Positions 37,395-47,148 of a stretch of 64,000 nt of DNA are shown one piece after another (the first letter of the stretch is position 1; each line of letters opens with the position of its first letter). The DNA comes from Sphingomonas sanguinis. GTDB lineage: Bacteria; Pseudomonadota; Alphaproteobacteria; Sphingomonadales; Sphingomonadaceae. The translations under genes were made by a program, and so were the position numbers. Below the pieces are notes generated by a model. It searched no databases and was not told the DNA's origin. It saw nothing but the letters and a program-made list of their open reading frames with translations. The stretch covers positions 276,001 through 340,000 of the forward strand of contig NZ_CP079203.1 of the NCBI RefSeq assembly GCF_019297835.1. The letters are read 5' to 3'.

Positions 37395-38675
37395 GTGACG
37401 GGCTTGCGGGTACGCAATCTGCGCTGGTGGATCGTTGCGCTGATCTGCGCGGGGACGATCGCCAATTATCTGGCGCGCAACAGCCTGGGCGTCCTCGCGC
37501 CCGAGCTGAAGTCCGCGCTGCACATGTCGACGCAGCAGTACAGCTATGTCGTTGGTGCGTTCCAGCTTGCCTATACGATCATGCAGCCGGTGGCGGGGGC
37601 GTTCATCGACCGCTTCGGCCTGCGCGCCGGGTTCGCATTGTTCGGCCTCGCCTGGTCGGCGGCGAACATGATGCATGCGCTCGCGATCGGCTGGGTCAGC
37701 CTGGCCATCTATCGCGGCATATTGGGCCTGTTCGAGTCCGCCGCCATCCCCTCGGGCATCAAGGCGGTGGCCGAGTGGTTCCCGGCGCGAGAACGCTCGG
37801 TGGCGGTCGGCTGGTTCAACGCGGGCACGTCGCTCGGCGCACTGATCGCGCCGCCCGTAGTGGTGGCCGTCGCGCTCTGGGCCGACTGGCGCACCGCATT
37901 TCTTGTCACCGGCGGGGTCGGCATCTTCTGGGCGGCCGCCTGGTACGTCTTCTATCGCTCGCCCGACGATCACCCCGCGATCACGCCCGAGGAAAAGGCG
38001 ATGATCGCGGTCGAAAAGCCCAAGGGGCCGGTCCAGCGCGCCAAGGCGAAGGACATTCTACGCACCTCGCGCTTCTGGGTGATCGCGGTGCCGCGTTTCC
38101 TGGCCGAACCGGCCTGGCAGACCTTCAGCTTCTGGATCCCGCTCTACCTCGCCAGCGAGCGCGGCATGGACCTGAAGCAGATCGCATTGTTCGCCTGGCT
38201 GCCCTTCCTGGCGGCGGATGTCGGCGGCATCCTGGGCGGCTATCTGTCGCCCTGGCTGATGAAGCGTGGCGTCACGCTGATCCCGTCGCGCGTGGCGGGC
38301 GTGGCGCTGGGCGCGGTGCTGATGATCGCGCCGGGGTGTATCGGGCTGGCCGCCAGCCCCTATACCGCGATCGCCCTGTTCTGCATCGGCGGCTTTGCGC
38401 ATCAGATGATCTCCGGCCTGATCAACACCCTGTCCGCCGATGTGTTCGCGCCCGCAGAAGTCGGCACCGCCAATGGCTTTATCGGCCAAGCAGGCTGGAT
38501 CGGCGGGCTGCTCTTCTCGCTGCTGATCGGGCAATTGGCCGATACGGTCGGCTATGCCCCGCTCTTTGCCGTGCTCGCGGTCTTCGACCTGATCGGGGCG
38601 GCGGTGCTCATCATCTTCATCCGGCGGCTGACGCCGTTCGCCACCAACCCCGTGACTCAGGAGCCCGGCCAATGA
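37395..38675 (+). CDS. MFS transporter, ACS (hexuronate-like) family, second copy
   Basis: 426 residues, GTG start preceded by AGGGGA. Twelve membrane helices; NYLARNSLGVLAPEL, AEWFPARERSVAVGWFNAGTS, and LFAWLPFLAADVGG closely parallel the MFS protein at 34422-35702, so the two are paralogues within one locus. Likely substrate is again a uronic acid or oligosaccharide. ATGA overlap with the GH31 gene. Confidence 0.88.
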   Translation: MTGLRVRNLRWWIVALICAGTIANYLARNSLGVLAPELKSALHMSTQQYSYVVGAFQLAYTIMQPVAGAFIDRFGLRAGFALFGLAWSAANMMHALAIGWVSLAIYRGILGLFESAAIPSGIKAVAEWFPARERSVAVGWFNAGTSLGALIAPPVVVAVALWADWRTAFLVTGGVGIFWAAAWYVFYRSPDDHPAITPEEKAMIAVEKPKGPVQRAKAKDILRTSRFWVIAVPRFLAEPAWQTFSFWIPLYLASERGMDLKQIALFAWLPFLAADVGGILGGYLSPWLMKRGVTLIPSRVAGVALGAVLMIAPGCIGLAASPYTAIALFCIGGFAHQMISGLINTLSADVFAPAEVGTANGFIGQAGWIGGLLFSLLIGQLADTVGYAPLFAVLAVFDLIGAAVLIIFIRRLTPFATNPVTQEPGQ

Positions 38676-41056
38676 GGCGCGCCACCCTTTCCCAGCCGCC
38701 CCGCTTCGCCGTCACCGGCCGTTCGCGCGGATTTCTTACCCTGACCGCCGATACCGGTGCGGTCGCGCATCTCTTCGTGCTGGAGGAGGACCTGATGCGC
38801 CTCTTGCTGCTGGCCGAGGGGCGCGTGACCAGCCCGCCAAGCTGGGCCATCGCGCCGGGGGCCGAGGATATCGCCGAGCCGGGGCGCGACCGGATGGACG
38901 TGTCCGGCTTCGCCTGCCCCGACTTCACTTGCGAGGAAGCGGACGGCACCCTGATCGTCGCGACCGAGCGGCTTCGTGTCACCCTGACCCTCGTTGGTCT
39001 GCACGGACGCTGGGAACAGCGGGCGGGCGAGGGCTGGCACGTCATCACGCAGGACCGCCCGACCCAGGCCTATGACTTTGGCTGGTGGGACGGCCGTGCG
39101 CATCATTATGCCGCGCGGACGCCGGGCGAGCGCTTCTTCGGGCTGGGCGACCGCACCGGCGACACCGACCGGGCCGGGCGGCGCTTCCGGCTGACCAATG
39201 TCGATCCGATGGGCTTCGATGCCGAGACCAGCGATCCGCTCTACAAGTCGATCCCCTATCTGCTGGTCGCCGATGCCGAGGGGCGGTGCCATGGCGAGTT
39301 TTACGACACCGTCGCCGACGTCACCTTCGACCTGGGGCAGGAACTCGACAATTATCACGGCCTGTACCGTCATGTCGTGGCGGACGCAGGCGACGTCGAT
39401 CGCTGGATCCTCGCCGGGCCGGACCCGCTGGCGGTGACGCGGCGCTTTACCTGGCTGACCGGCCGCCCGGCGCTGATGCCGCGCTGGTCATTGGGTTATT
39501 CGGGGTCGACCATGACCTATACCGATGCGCCCGATGCGGCGGCGCAGATGGCGGGATTTCTGGCGCTGTGCGAGCGGCACGATCTGGGCTGCACCTCCTT
39601 CCACCTGTCGTCGGGCTACACCTCGATCGGCGACAAGCGGTACGTCTTCCACTGGAACCGCGACAAATTCCCCGATCCCGCCGCCTTCGTCGCTTCCTAT
39701 GCCGAGGCGGGTGTCCGGCTGGTCCCCAATATCAAGCCCGCCCTGCTGCGCAGCCACCCGCGTTATGACGAGGTGGCGGCCGCCGGACTGTTCGTCGCAG
39801 ACACGGACGGTCAGCCGGTCGAGGCGCAATTCTGGGACGAGGTCGGCAGCTATATCGACATGACCAGGCCACAGGCGGCGGCGTGGTGGCGCGATCAGGT
39901 GACGTCGGCGCTGCTCGACCATGGCATGGAGGCGACGTGGAACGACAACAACGAATATGAGCTGTGGGACGCCCGTGCGATGGTCGACGGCTTCGGTCAG
40001 CCCCGCCCGGCGTCGGAGATGCGCCCGGTCCAGCCGATCCTGATGACCCGCGCCTCGCGTCAGGCGCAGGTCGCCGCGCGGCCCGATACCCGGCCCTATG
40101 TCGTCACCCGCTCGGGCATGGCGGGGCTGCATCGCTATGCGCAGACCTGGTCGGGGGATAACCGGACCGCGTGGAAGACGATCCGCTACAATGCGCGCCA
40201 GTCGATCGGCCTCGCCCTGTCGGGCGTGTCGAACAGCGGGCATGACGTGGGCGGCTTTTCCGGCCCCGCGCCGTCGCCCGAGCTGCTGATCCGCTGGGTG
40301 CAGGCGGGGGTGCTGATGCCCCGGTTCAGCATCCATAGCTGGAATGACGATCGCACGGTCAACGAGCCCTGGATGTATCCGGAGGTGCTGCCCGCGATGC
40401 ACCGCCTGATGGCGTTGCGGCAGACGCTGATCCCGTTCTTCTACGACCTGCTGCATCGCTATCACGCCGATTACGAGCCGATGATCCGCCCGCTCTGGGC
40501 GGACTTCCCGCAGGACCCGGCAAGCTGGGGCGAACGCGACGAGCATATGCTGGGACCGGACGCCCTTGCCGCACCGGTGATGGACGAAGGGGCGGAGCGC
40601 CGTTCGGTACAGCTGCCAAGCGGAGTGGAATGGGTCCATGTCTGGACCGGCGAGCGTTTTGCCGGTGGGGAGGCTGCGGATGTCGCGGCACCGCTCGATA
40701 GCCCGCCGCCGTTGTTCGCGCGGGGCGGGTCGGCGATGCTGGTCGATCTCGCCCGGGGCGGCTGGCGACCCGAACCCTATCGCCGTGGGCTGTGGCTCTT
40801 CCCGCCCTCGACCGGGGCCGTCCGCTGGACCGGCATGGACGATAGCGGCGACGGCCATGGCCCGGTCACGAGCTGGCATCTGACCGGCCAAGCCGATGCG
40901 GAGCGGGTCGTCGTGACCCTGTCGCGCGACGGGGAAGGGGAGGGTGGCATGACCCTGCTGCTGCCGCCGGGTGACGATCGGATTCTGATCGTCGAGGGCG
41001 CGGATACTATGCCGGTCGAACAGGACGGACGGCGTGGCCTTCACCTGACCGTTTGA
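38672..41056 (+). CDS. Glycoside hydrolase family 31 (alpha-xylosidase/alpha-glucosidase type)
   Basis: 794 residues, no signal peptide. N-terminal beta-sandwich (YAARTPGERFFGLGDRTGDT), a TIM barrel with nucleophile Asp425 in TWNDNNEYELWD and acid/base Asp496 in TWSGDNRTAWKTIR, then HDVGGFSGPAPSPELLIRW and distal beta domains. GH31 cleaves alpha-linked glucose or xylose. Given XynB next door, alpha-xylosidase on xyloglucan-like fragments is plausible, but alpha-glucosidase is not excluded. Start is coupled to the MFS stop. Confidence 0.9.
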   Translation: MRRATLSQPPRFAVTGRSRGFLTLTADTGAVAHLFVLEEDLMRLLLLAEGRVTSPPSWAIAPGAEDIAEPGRDRMDVSGFACPDFTCEEADGTLIVATERLRVTLTLVGLHGRWEQRAGEGWHVITQDRPTQAYDFGWWDGRAHHYAARTPGERFFGLGDRTGDTDRAGRRFRLTNVDPMGFDAETSDPLYKSIPYLLVADAEGRCHGEFYDTVADVTFDLGQELDNYHGLYRHVVADAGDVDRWILAGPDPLAVTRRFTWLTGRPALMPRWSLGYSGSTMTYTDAPDAAAQMAGFLALCERHDLGCTSFHLSSGYTSIGDKRYVFHWNRDKFPDPAAFVASYAEAGVRLVPNIKPALLRSHPRYDEVAAAGLFVADTDGQPVEAQFWDEVGSYIDMTRPQAAAWWRDQVTSALLDHGMEATWNDNNEYELWDARAMVDGFGQPRPASEMRPVQPILMTRASRQAQVAARPDTRPYVVTRSGMAGLHRYAQTWSGDNRTAWKTIRYNARQSIGLALSGVSNSGHDVGGFSGPAPSPELLIRWVQAGVLMPRFSIHSWNDDRTVNEPWMYPEVLPAMHRLMALRQTLIPFFYDLLHRYHADYEPMIRPLWADFPQDPASWGERDEHMLGPDALAAPVMDEGAERRSVQLPSGVEWVHVWTGERFAGGEAADVAAPLDSPPPLFARGGSAMLVDLARGGWRPEPYRRGLWLFPPSTGAVRWTGMDDSGDGHGPVTSWHLTGQADAERVVVTLSRDGEGEGGMTLLLPPGDDRILIVEGADTMPVEQDGRRGLHLTV

Positions 41057-41081
41057 TGCGGATTGACATTGATGCTCCCCC

Positions 41082-41289
41082 CTTATCCCTCTCCCCTGGA
41101 TAGGGGAGAGGGTTAGCGAAGCTTGCCAGCGTGCTGGCTAGCGCAGCTTGGGTGAGGGGTTGAGCGAGCCACCGGCTCGCGCGCTCGCTTACGCGAGCGC
41201 TGCACCCCTCACCCAGCTCCGACTAAGCCTTTGCTGTCGCAAAGGCCAAGTCTGCGCAACCCTCTCCCCTCAGCGAGGGGAGAAGGAAG
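41082..41289. repeat. Long palindromic intergenic element, related to family 2, copy D
   Basis: Outer arms CCCTCTCCCCTGGATAGGGG and ACCCTCTCCCCTCAGCGAGG; inner inverted repeats include GGGTGAGGGG with CCCCTCACCC, a CGCTCGCTTACGCGAGCG hairpin and GCCTTTGCTGTCGCAAAGGC. It fills about half of the 467-base gap 41057-41523; the rest is the promoter region of the second TonB receptor. Confidence 0.7.
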
Positions 41290-41446
41290 ACAAATGTCGA
41301 ATTGGTGAAAGAGGCGTCCGGCCTCGGCCGGGCGCTTTTGCGTATCCGGTGCTGCCCAGTGATGCGCAAATGTCGCACACGTTTGCAATTCTTCCCATCG
41401 CTTGCGCCTCCGTGCCGACAAATCCGACGCAGGTCTAACAACAGCA

Positions 41447-41474
41447 TTGCATTGGTAAGGCCATTCGGTATGTT
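41447..41474 (+). promoter_or_regulatory. Candidate promoter with operator-like repeat, second TonB receptor
   Basis: TTGCAT, 16 bases, TATGTT. Inside the spacer is ATTGG-TAAGG-CCATT, an imperfect relative of the site at 37305. An alternative -35 (TTGACA) is at 41478. By eye only. Confidence 0.35.
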
Positions 41475-41523
41475 TGGTTGACAAGGCAAGACCGGCCAAG
41501 ACCGGCGGCAATGGGAGGGAAGG

Positions 41524-43830
41524 ATGAAGATGCTGCGTTCCACCGTGGCCCTGACGGCGATGATCGTATGGCTTTCCGCGGCAAGTCAGGTTTCGGCCCA
41601 GCAGGCCGCACCGTCGCCAAGCGACGAAGCGCAACTGACCCAGGAGGCGCAGGGACAGCCCGGCGGCCCCACCTCCAACGTCGCGCCCGACCCGGTCAGC
41701 GCCGGCGACATCATCGTCACCGCCAACAAGCGCGCCGAGAATGTCCAGCGCGTGCCGCTCGCCGTGTCGGTGGTCGCCCCGGCCCAGCTGGCGGCTGCGG
41801 GTGTCCGCAACTTCACCGATATCGGCAAGGTCTCGTCCTCGCTGGTCGTCCGCCCGGCCGAACAGCCGCAGAATTCCAACATCTCGCTGCGTGGCGTCGG
41901 CACCTTCGCCTTTGGCATCGGCGTGGAGTCGAGCGTCGCGGTGCTGGTCGACGAAGTGCCGCTGGCCTTCCAGGCGCGTGCCTTCACCGACCTGCCCGAT
42001 GTCGAGCGGATCGAGGTGCTGCGCGGCCCCCAGAGCACGCTGTACGGCAAGTCGGCCTCGGCCGGTCTGGTCAACCTGATCACCCGCAACCCTACCTCGG
42101 AGCTGCGTATCCGCGCCAATGCGGTCGCGACAACCGATCGCGAGCAGGGCGTCAATTTCAGCGTGTCCGGCCCGATCAACGACCAGCTCGGCTATGTCGT
42201 GTCGGCCGCCTATAACAATTGGGACGGCAATATCCGCAACCTGTTCAACGGGAAGCGGGTCAATGGCCGCGAGACGCTGAACCTGCGTGGCAAGCTGCGC
42301 TGGGAGCCGACCGATACGGCCGCGCTCGTCATCTCGGGCAATTACGTCAACGGCAACACCACGGTCGGTCGCCCCTTCCTGGCGTTCGGGCCAAACGCCC
42401 GGCTGCGCGGCACCGCCGGGCTGACCCCGTCGGTCGTGCTGCCCGGCGTGGTCGTCGGGCCGGACAACCAGACGATCAGCAACAATTACGACTCGCGCAC
42501 CCGGTACGAGGGCGGCGGCGGCTATATCCGTGGGGAGTTCGGCATCGGTTCGCTGAACCTCGTCACGATCAGCTCCTATGACCGTTTCCACCTGAACGAT
42601 TATCTCGACCATGACGACACCTCGGCGCCCGGCAATCTCGGCAACAACACCCAGATCGGTGTGTTCAATTCCGAGCAGGTGACCGAGGAGGTCCGGCTGC
42701 AATCCGATGCCGACAAGCCGTTCCGCTATACGGTCGGGCTGTACGGCGCGAATGTGAAGTTCAACCGCCCGTTCCAGCGCGGGCCGTATTTCTCGCTCGC
42801 CAACTGGTACGCCACCTCGCAGTCGCGGCAGGTCGCGGCCTTCGCGCAGATCGACTGGACGATCGTGCCCGACCTGACCTTCACCGGCGGCGGGCGCGTC
42901 CAGAACGAGCGGGTCAGCTACACCTTCCGCGACAATCTGGCGGGCACCGCCTTTGCGGGCCATGCCAGCGACACGGCGGGCACCTATCGCGGCACGCTGC
43001 GCTATGATTTCAGCCCGACGATCAACGGCTTCGTCACCTATGCGACGGGCTATAAGGGCCAGACCTACGACCTGACGACCGGCTTCAATCGCAACCGTGC
43101 GCTGGCCGGCCCGATCCGCCCCGAGCGGTCGCGGGACAAGGAACTGGGCATTCGCAGCCAGTTCCTCGACCGCCGCCTGACCGCCAACGTCACGCTGTTC
43201 GACACCAACTACCGCGACCTTCAGGCCCAGACGATCGAGACGCTGGCCGACGGTACGTCCAATTACCGCCTGACCAATGTCGGCAAACTCAACACCAAGG
43301 GCGTCGAGTTCGAAGGATCGATGCGGTTCAGCGACAGCTTCAACCTGGGCGGCGCCGTCACCTATCTCGACGCGAAATATACCGAGTTCGGTGTGGCGCA
43401 ATGCTATCCGCTGCAGACGGCGGCGCAGGGCTGCACCGGCTCCCCCGCCAGCCAGAACCTGACCGACACCACCGCGATCCAGGCGCCCAAGTGGAAGTTC
43501 AACGCCAATCTGGATTACTCGCCGCGCCTGACCGCAACGACGCGCGGTGTCGCGCAGGTGAACTGGCAGTATCAGAGCAGCCTGTATTTCCAGGCACGCG
43601 ATCCGCAGACCTTTCAGCCCGCCTTCAGCATCGTCAATGTCGGTCTGGGCGTGCGCGAGGAGGATCGCCGCTGGGAACTGGTCGCCTTCGTCAACAACCT
43701 GTTCGACAAGCAATATTACGGGTCGCTGGTGAACACGGCTGGCAATTTCGGCAACAATATCGCGACCCAGGCGGTGCTGCCGCGTGACTTCCGCCGCTAT
43801 GCGGGTATGCGCCTCGGTCTGAACTTCTAA
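41524..43830 (+). CDS. TonB-dependent receptor
   Basis: 768 residues. Signal peptide ending near QVSAQ, TonB-box-like DIIVTANKRAENVQ, plug motifs (VPLAVSVVAPAQL, ISLRGVGTFAFGIG, VERIEVLRGPQSTLYGKSASAGLVN) and a barrel ending GMRLGLNF. The plug type is that of the IroN/CirA-like receptors widespread in sphingomonads, many of which import glycans or plant aromatics rather than iron. Linked by a 1-base TAATG overlap to an alpha/beta hydrolase. GGGAGGGAAGG precedes the start. Confidence 0.92.
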   Translation: MKMLRSTVALTAMIVWLSAASQVSAQQAAPSPSDEAQLTQEAQGQPGGPTSNVAPDPVSAGDIIVTANKRAENVQRVPLAVSVVAPAQLAAAGVRNFTDIGKVSSSLVVRPAEQPQNSNISLRGVGTFAFGIGVESSVAVLVDEVPLAFQARAFTDLPDVERIEVLRGPQSTLYGKSASAGLVNLITRNPTSELRIRANAVATTDREQGVNFSVSGPINDQLGYVVSAAYNNWDGNIRNLFNGKRVNGRETLNLRGKLRWEPTDTAALVISGNYVNGNTTVGRPFLAFGPNARLRGTAGLTPSVVLPGVVVGPDNQTISNNYDSRTRYEGGGGYIRGEFGIGSLNLVTISSYDRFHLNDYLDHDDTSAPGNLGNNTQIGVFNSEQVTEEVRLQSDADKPFRYTVGLYGANVKFNRPFQRGPYFSLANWYATSQSRQVAAFAQIDWTIVPDLTFTGGGRVQNERVSYTFRDNLAGTAFAGHASDTAGTYRGTLRYDFSPTINGFVTYATGYKGQTYDLTTGFNRNRALAGPIRPERSRDKELGIRSQFLDRRLTANVTLFDTNYRDLQAQTIETLADGTSNYRLTNVGKLNTKGVEFEGSMRFSDSFNLGGAVTYLDAKYTEFGVAQCYPLQTAAQGCTGSPASQNLTDTTAIQAPKWKFNANLDYSPRLTATTRGVAQVNWQYQSSLYFQARDPQTFQPAFSIVNVGLGVREEDRRWELVAFVNNLFDKQYYGSLVNTAGNFGNNIATQAVLPRDFRRYAGMRLGLNF

Positions 43831-45152
43831 TGCGCCGGGTCGGTCTGGGCCTGGGGCTGGCGGCGGCGGCGCTCGCCGTCGCTGCCACGGCGCAGTTGCC
43901 GGGGGCTGGGCAGGGCGACGCCCCGGCCCGGCCGCCGGTCGATGCCCCCGAACTCGCCCGGCTGGGACGCTATCCGGTCGGCGTACAGCGCAGCCGGTTC
44001 GTCCAGCCGGGGCAGGCCGATCCGCTTCAAGGCAGGGACCGGCCCGCCATCGTCGATCGCGAGCTGCCGCTGCTGATCTGGTATCCGGCGGCCTCGGCGG
44101 GGCGGGGGATCACCTACAAGACCGCCTTGTCCGGCGAGGATGGCCAAGACGTGGCGTTCGACCTGCCCGGCCTGGCCTCACCCGACCGTCCTGTCGCGGC
44201 GGGTCGTTTCCCGCTGGTGATCCTGGCGCATGGTTATGGCAACACACCCGAAGTCCTGTCCTGGCTGGGTGAAAACCTGGCGAGCAAGGGCTATGTCGTC
44301 GTTGCCCCGGCCTTTCGCGATCCGCCGATCAGCATCCGCACCGATGCCGCTCGCGCCGGACCGATCGCCCGGCGACCGCTCGACATCGCCTTCGTCACCG
44401 CCGAGGCGCAGGCCCGCGCCGACCAGCATAAGGGCATATTCGCCGCCGCCGATCCGACACGGACCGCGCTGATCGGCTATTCCATGGGCGGTTACGGCGT
44501 GCTGACGGTCGGTGGCGCGCCGCTGAACCCGGCCATGGGCAAGCTCAGCCGGGATATCCTCACGCCCTTTGCCGCCGATTGGGCTAGCGAACTGCGCGCG
44601 AACAACCTCAAGGCCATCGTCGCGCTCGCCCCCGCCGCCCGCTTCGGCGCGGTGCCGATCTGGGCGGGGCAGGGGGTGGGCGCCGTGCCCGTGCCGACGC
44701 TGATCGTCGTCGGCGACCATGACCGCGTCGTCGGGCATGAGGCGGTGCGCGCCCTCTTCACGGCGCCCGCGCCTGCCCCGCGCTACCTGCTCACCTTCGC
44801 CCAAGCCGGGCACAGTATCGCGCTGCCCCCCGCACCTCCTGCGATGCGGCAGCGCTTCTGGGACATGGACTGGTTCGAGGATGCGGTGTGGCGGAAGGAC
44901 CGGCTGCTCCCCATCCAGACTCATTTCATCACCGCCTTTCTCGACCGCTATGTGAAGGGTGAGACGGGCAAAGACGCCTATCTCAACGGGCTGACCGTGC
45001 AGTCGGACGCGGGCCGCTGGCCGGGCGCGCCGGTCGGTCGGGTGGCGCAGTATAGCCCCGGCCCGCCCGCCTCTACCGTGTGGAACGGGTTCCAGCCCGG
45101 CCGCGCGGTCGGCATGAGCTTCGAATATCGCCCCGCCCCCGGCTGGCGATGA
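43830..45152 (+). CDS. Exported alpha/beta hydrolase (esterase-like)
   Basis: 440 residues with a signal-like N-terminus (VGLGLGLAAAALAVAATAQ). Nucleophile elbow GYSMGGYG with Ser218, upstream oxyanion segment ILAHGYGNTPEV, acid in VVGDHDRVVG and His in FAQAGHSIALPP: a complete triad of the dienelactone-hydrolase/PET-hydrolase-like group. Given its operon with a TonB receptor and the following GH2, it may be a carbohydrate esterase that removes acyl groups from hemicellulose (inference). Confidence 0.85.
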   Translation: MRRVGLGLGLAAAALAVAATAQLPGAGQGDAPARPPVDAPELARLGRYPVGVQRSRFVQPGQADPLQGRDRPAIVDRELPLLIWYPAASAGRGITYKTALSGEDGQDVAFDLPGLASPDRPVAAGRFPLVILAHGYGNTPEVLSWLGENLASKGYVVVAPAFRDPPISIRTDAARAGPIARRPLDIAFVTAEAQARADQHKGIFAAADPTRTALIGYSMGGYGVLTVGGAPLNPAMGKLSRDILTPFAADWASELRANNLKAIVALAPAARFGAVPIWAGQGVGAVPVPTLIVVGDHDRVVGHEAVRALFTAPAPAPRYLLTFAQAGHSIALPPAPPAMRQRFWDMDWFEDAVWRKDRLLPIQTHFITAFLDRYVKGETGKDAYLNGLTVQSDAGRWPGAPVGRVAQYSPGPPASTVWNGFQPGRAVGMSFEYRPAPGWR

Positions 45153-45220
45153 ATCGGGACAGGGTTTAGAACGACGACCTAGGCTGGCGGTCAGGATCGG
45201 CCGAATGACGGGAGAGCGAC

Positions 45221-47095
45221 GTGATGGGCAGGACCATTTGGGGATATGCCGTGGCGGGCATGATGCTGGCCACGGGTACGCCGCTCTTCGCACAGGATGC
45301 CGCGCCCCGGCCCGGTCCCGTTCTCGCAGCGGCCGATCTGCGCGACGGGACCGACCTGTCCGGTCCCTGGCATTATTCGATCGACCCGTTCCGCTCGGGC
45401 ATTTCCGGGTTCCACGGCGGAATGCCCGATAGCGGGCAGCAGCGCTGGAAAGATGTCGACGTCCGCGCCGAAATGGCGAAGGACAGCCGCGTCCTCTACG
45501 AGTTCGATCTCCCCCATTCGCCACTGACCTCGCTGCCGTCGTCCTGGCTGACCCAGGCGCCCGAGCTTCGCCATTATGACGGGCTGATGTGGTATCAGCG
45601 GACCTTCGCCGCACCCGCCGTCCGCAAGGGGCGCTATTTCCTCCGTTTCGGCGCGGCCAATTATGCGACCATCGTCTATCTGAACGGCAAGCCGGTCGGA
45701 AAGCATGAGGGCGGCTTCACCCCCTTCGCCTTCGACATCACCGGTCTGATGCGCGACGGCCTCAACCAGGTCACGGTCGGTGTCGACAGCCAGGCGACCG
45801 AGGCGACGGTGCCGCCGCCCGTCACCGATTGGGAGAATTATGGCGGCATCACCCGCCCGGTCCGGCTGATCCAGACCCCGGATACCTATGTCGACGACGC
45901 CTGGGTCCGCCTGACCCGCGATGGTCGCATGGTGGTGGACGTTCATCTCGACGGCCCGCAGGCGGCGAACCGGCCGGTGCGGCTGCGCATCGCCGAGCTG
46001 GGGCTGGACCGCGCGGGCACGACCGACGCCAATGGCGACTGGCGCGCGACCATGGCTGCCCCTCGTGCGCTGGTCCGCTGGTCGCCCGAGCGGCCCCGGC
46101 TCTATGACGTGGCGGTCACGGCGGGCGAGGACCAATGGCACGACCGCATCGGCTTCCGCACCATCGAGCGGCGCGGGGCCGATATCCTGCTCAACGGCAA
46201 GCCGATCTTCCTGCGCGGCATTTCGATGCACGAGGAGGAACTGGGCGTCGATCCGACCCGCGCCATGACTCGGGCCGCTTCGCGCGCATTGCTCAGTGAG
46301 ATCAAGGACGGGCTGCACGGCAATTTCGTCCGGCTGGCGCATTATCCGCATTCCGACGTCACGGTGCGGCTGGCCGACGAGCTGGGCCTGATCGTCTGGA
46401 GCGAGGTGCCGGTCTATTGGCGCGTCGCCTGGTCCAACCCGGACACGCTGAACCGTGCGCGGACGATGCTGGCCGAGAATATCCTGCGCGACCGCAACCG
46501 CGCCTCGATCGCGATCTGGAGCGTCGCCAACGAGACGCCCATGACCGATGCCCGCAACGTCTTCCTGCGCACCCTGGTCGGCGATGTCCGTCGGCTGGAC
46601 GATACGCGGCTGGTCAGTGCCGCGCTGCTGGTCGAGCGGGGGGAGGGTGCCGATCATCCCGTGATGACGCTCGCCGATCCGCTGGCCGATGCGCTCGATG
46701 TCATGGCGATCAACACCTATAATGGCTGGTACACCCAGGATCGCCTGACCGATCTGGCGCGCAGCGAATGGCGCGTGCCCGCCGACAAGCCGCTGATCTT
46801 CTCCGAATTCGGCGCCGATGCGCGGGCGGGTTTCCACGATCCGGCGAACAAGCAGAAATTCTCTGAGGATTTCCAGGCCGATTATTACCGCGCCACGCTG
46901 GGCATGGCGGACCATGTACCGACCTTGCGCGGCATGTCGCCCTGGATTCTCAAGGACTTCCGCTCACCCCGCCGCCAGAATCCCGATTTCCAGCAGGGCT
47001 GGAACCGCAAGGGCCTGATCTCCGAAACCGGGCAGCGCAAGGAGGCGTTCGGGGTGCTGAGCGATTATTACGGAACCAAGGCGGGGCAGCGATAG
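45221..47095 (+). CDS. Exported glycoside hydrolase family 2 enzyme, beta-glucuronidase-like
   Basis: 624 residues. Signal peptide ending near PLFAQ, sugar-binding jelly roll (DGLMWYQRTFAAP, FLRFGAANYATIVYLNGKPVG, HEGGFTPFAFDIT), Ig-like domain and TIM barrel (PIFLRGISMHEEE) with acid/base Glu438 in WSVANET and nucleophile Glu529 in IFSEFGAD. The length and N-terminal style resemble beta-glucuronidases more than large beta-galactosidases. A uronic-acid product would suit the hexuronate-type MFS proteins nearby. GTG at 45221 (7 bases after GGAG) or the adjacent ATG at 45224. Confidence 0.88.
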   Translation: MMGRTIWGYAVAGMMLATGTPLFAQDAAPRPGPVLAAADLRDGTDLSGPWHYSIDPFRSGISGFHGGMPDSGQQRWKDVDVRAEMAKDSRVLYEFDLPHSPLTSLPSSWLTQAPELRHYDGLMWYQRTFAAPAVRKGRYFLRFGAANYATIVYLNGKPVGKHEGGFTPFAFDITGLMRDGLNQVTVGVDSQATEATVPPPVTDWENYGGITRPVRLIQTPDTYVDDAWVRLTRDGRMVVDVHLDGPQAANRPVRLRIAELGLDRAGTTDANGDWRATMAAPRALVRWSPERPRLYDVAVTAGEDQWHDRIGFRTIERRGADILLNGKPIFLRGISMHEEELGVDPTRAMTRAASRALLSEIKDGLHGNFVRLAHYPHSDVTVRLADELGLIVWSEVPVYWRVAWSNPDTLNRARTMLAENILRDRNRASIAIWSVANETPMTDARNVFLRTLVGDVRRLDDTRLVSAALLVERGEGADHPVMTLADPLADALDVMAINTYNGWYTQDRLTDLARSEWRVPADKPLIFSEFGADARAGFHDPANKQKFSEDFQADYYRATLGMADHVPTLRGMSPWILKDFRSPRRQNPDFQQGWNRKGLISETGQRKEAFGVLSDYYGTKAGQR

Positions 47096-47148
47096 GCCGA
47101 ATTCCAAAGGCTTGAGCCCGAAAGCGGGGTGGAGGCGTTAAGCCCGCC

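Noticed and set aside
37427..38671. N-terminal 415-codon extension of the GH31 gene frame
   Set aside because: This part of the frame is an overlap with the MFS gene and encodes an Arg-rich shadow; the GH31 product begins at the ATGA junction at 38672.
41209..43713. Minus-strand open frame of 834 codons
   Set aside because: Opposite the second TonB receptor and running into the palindromic element; no ribosome site and no protein family features.
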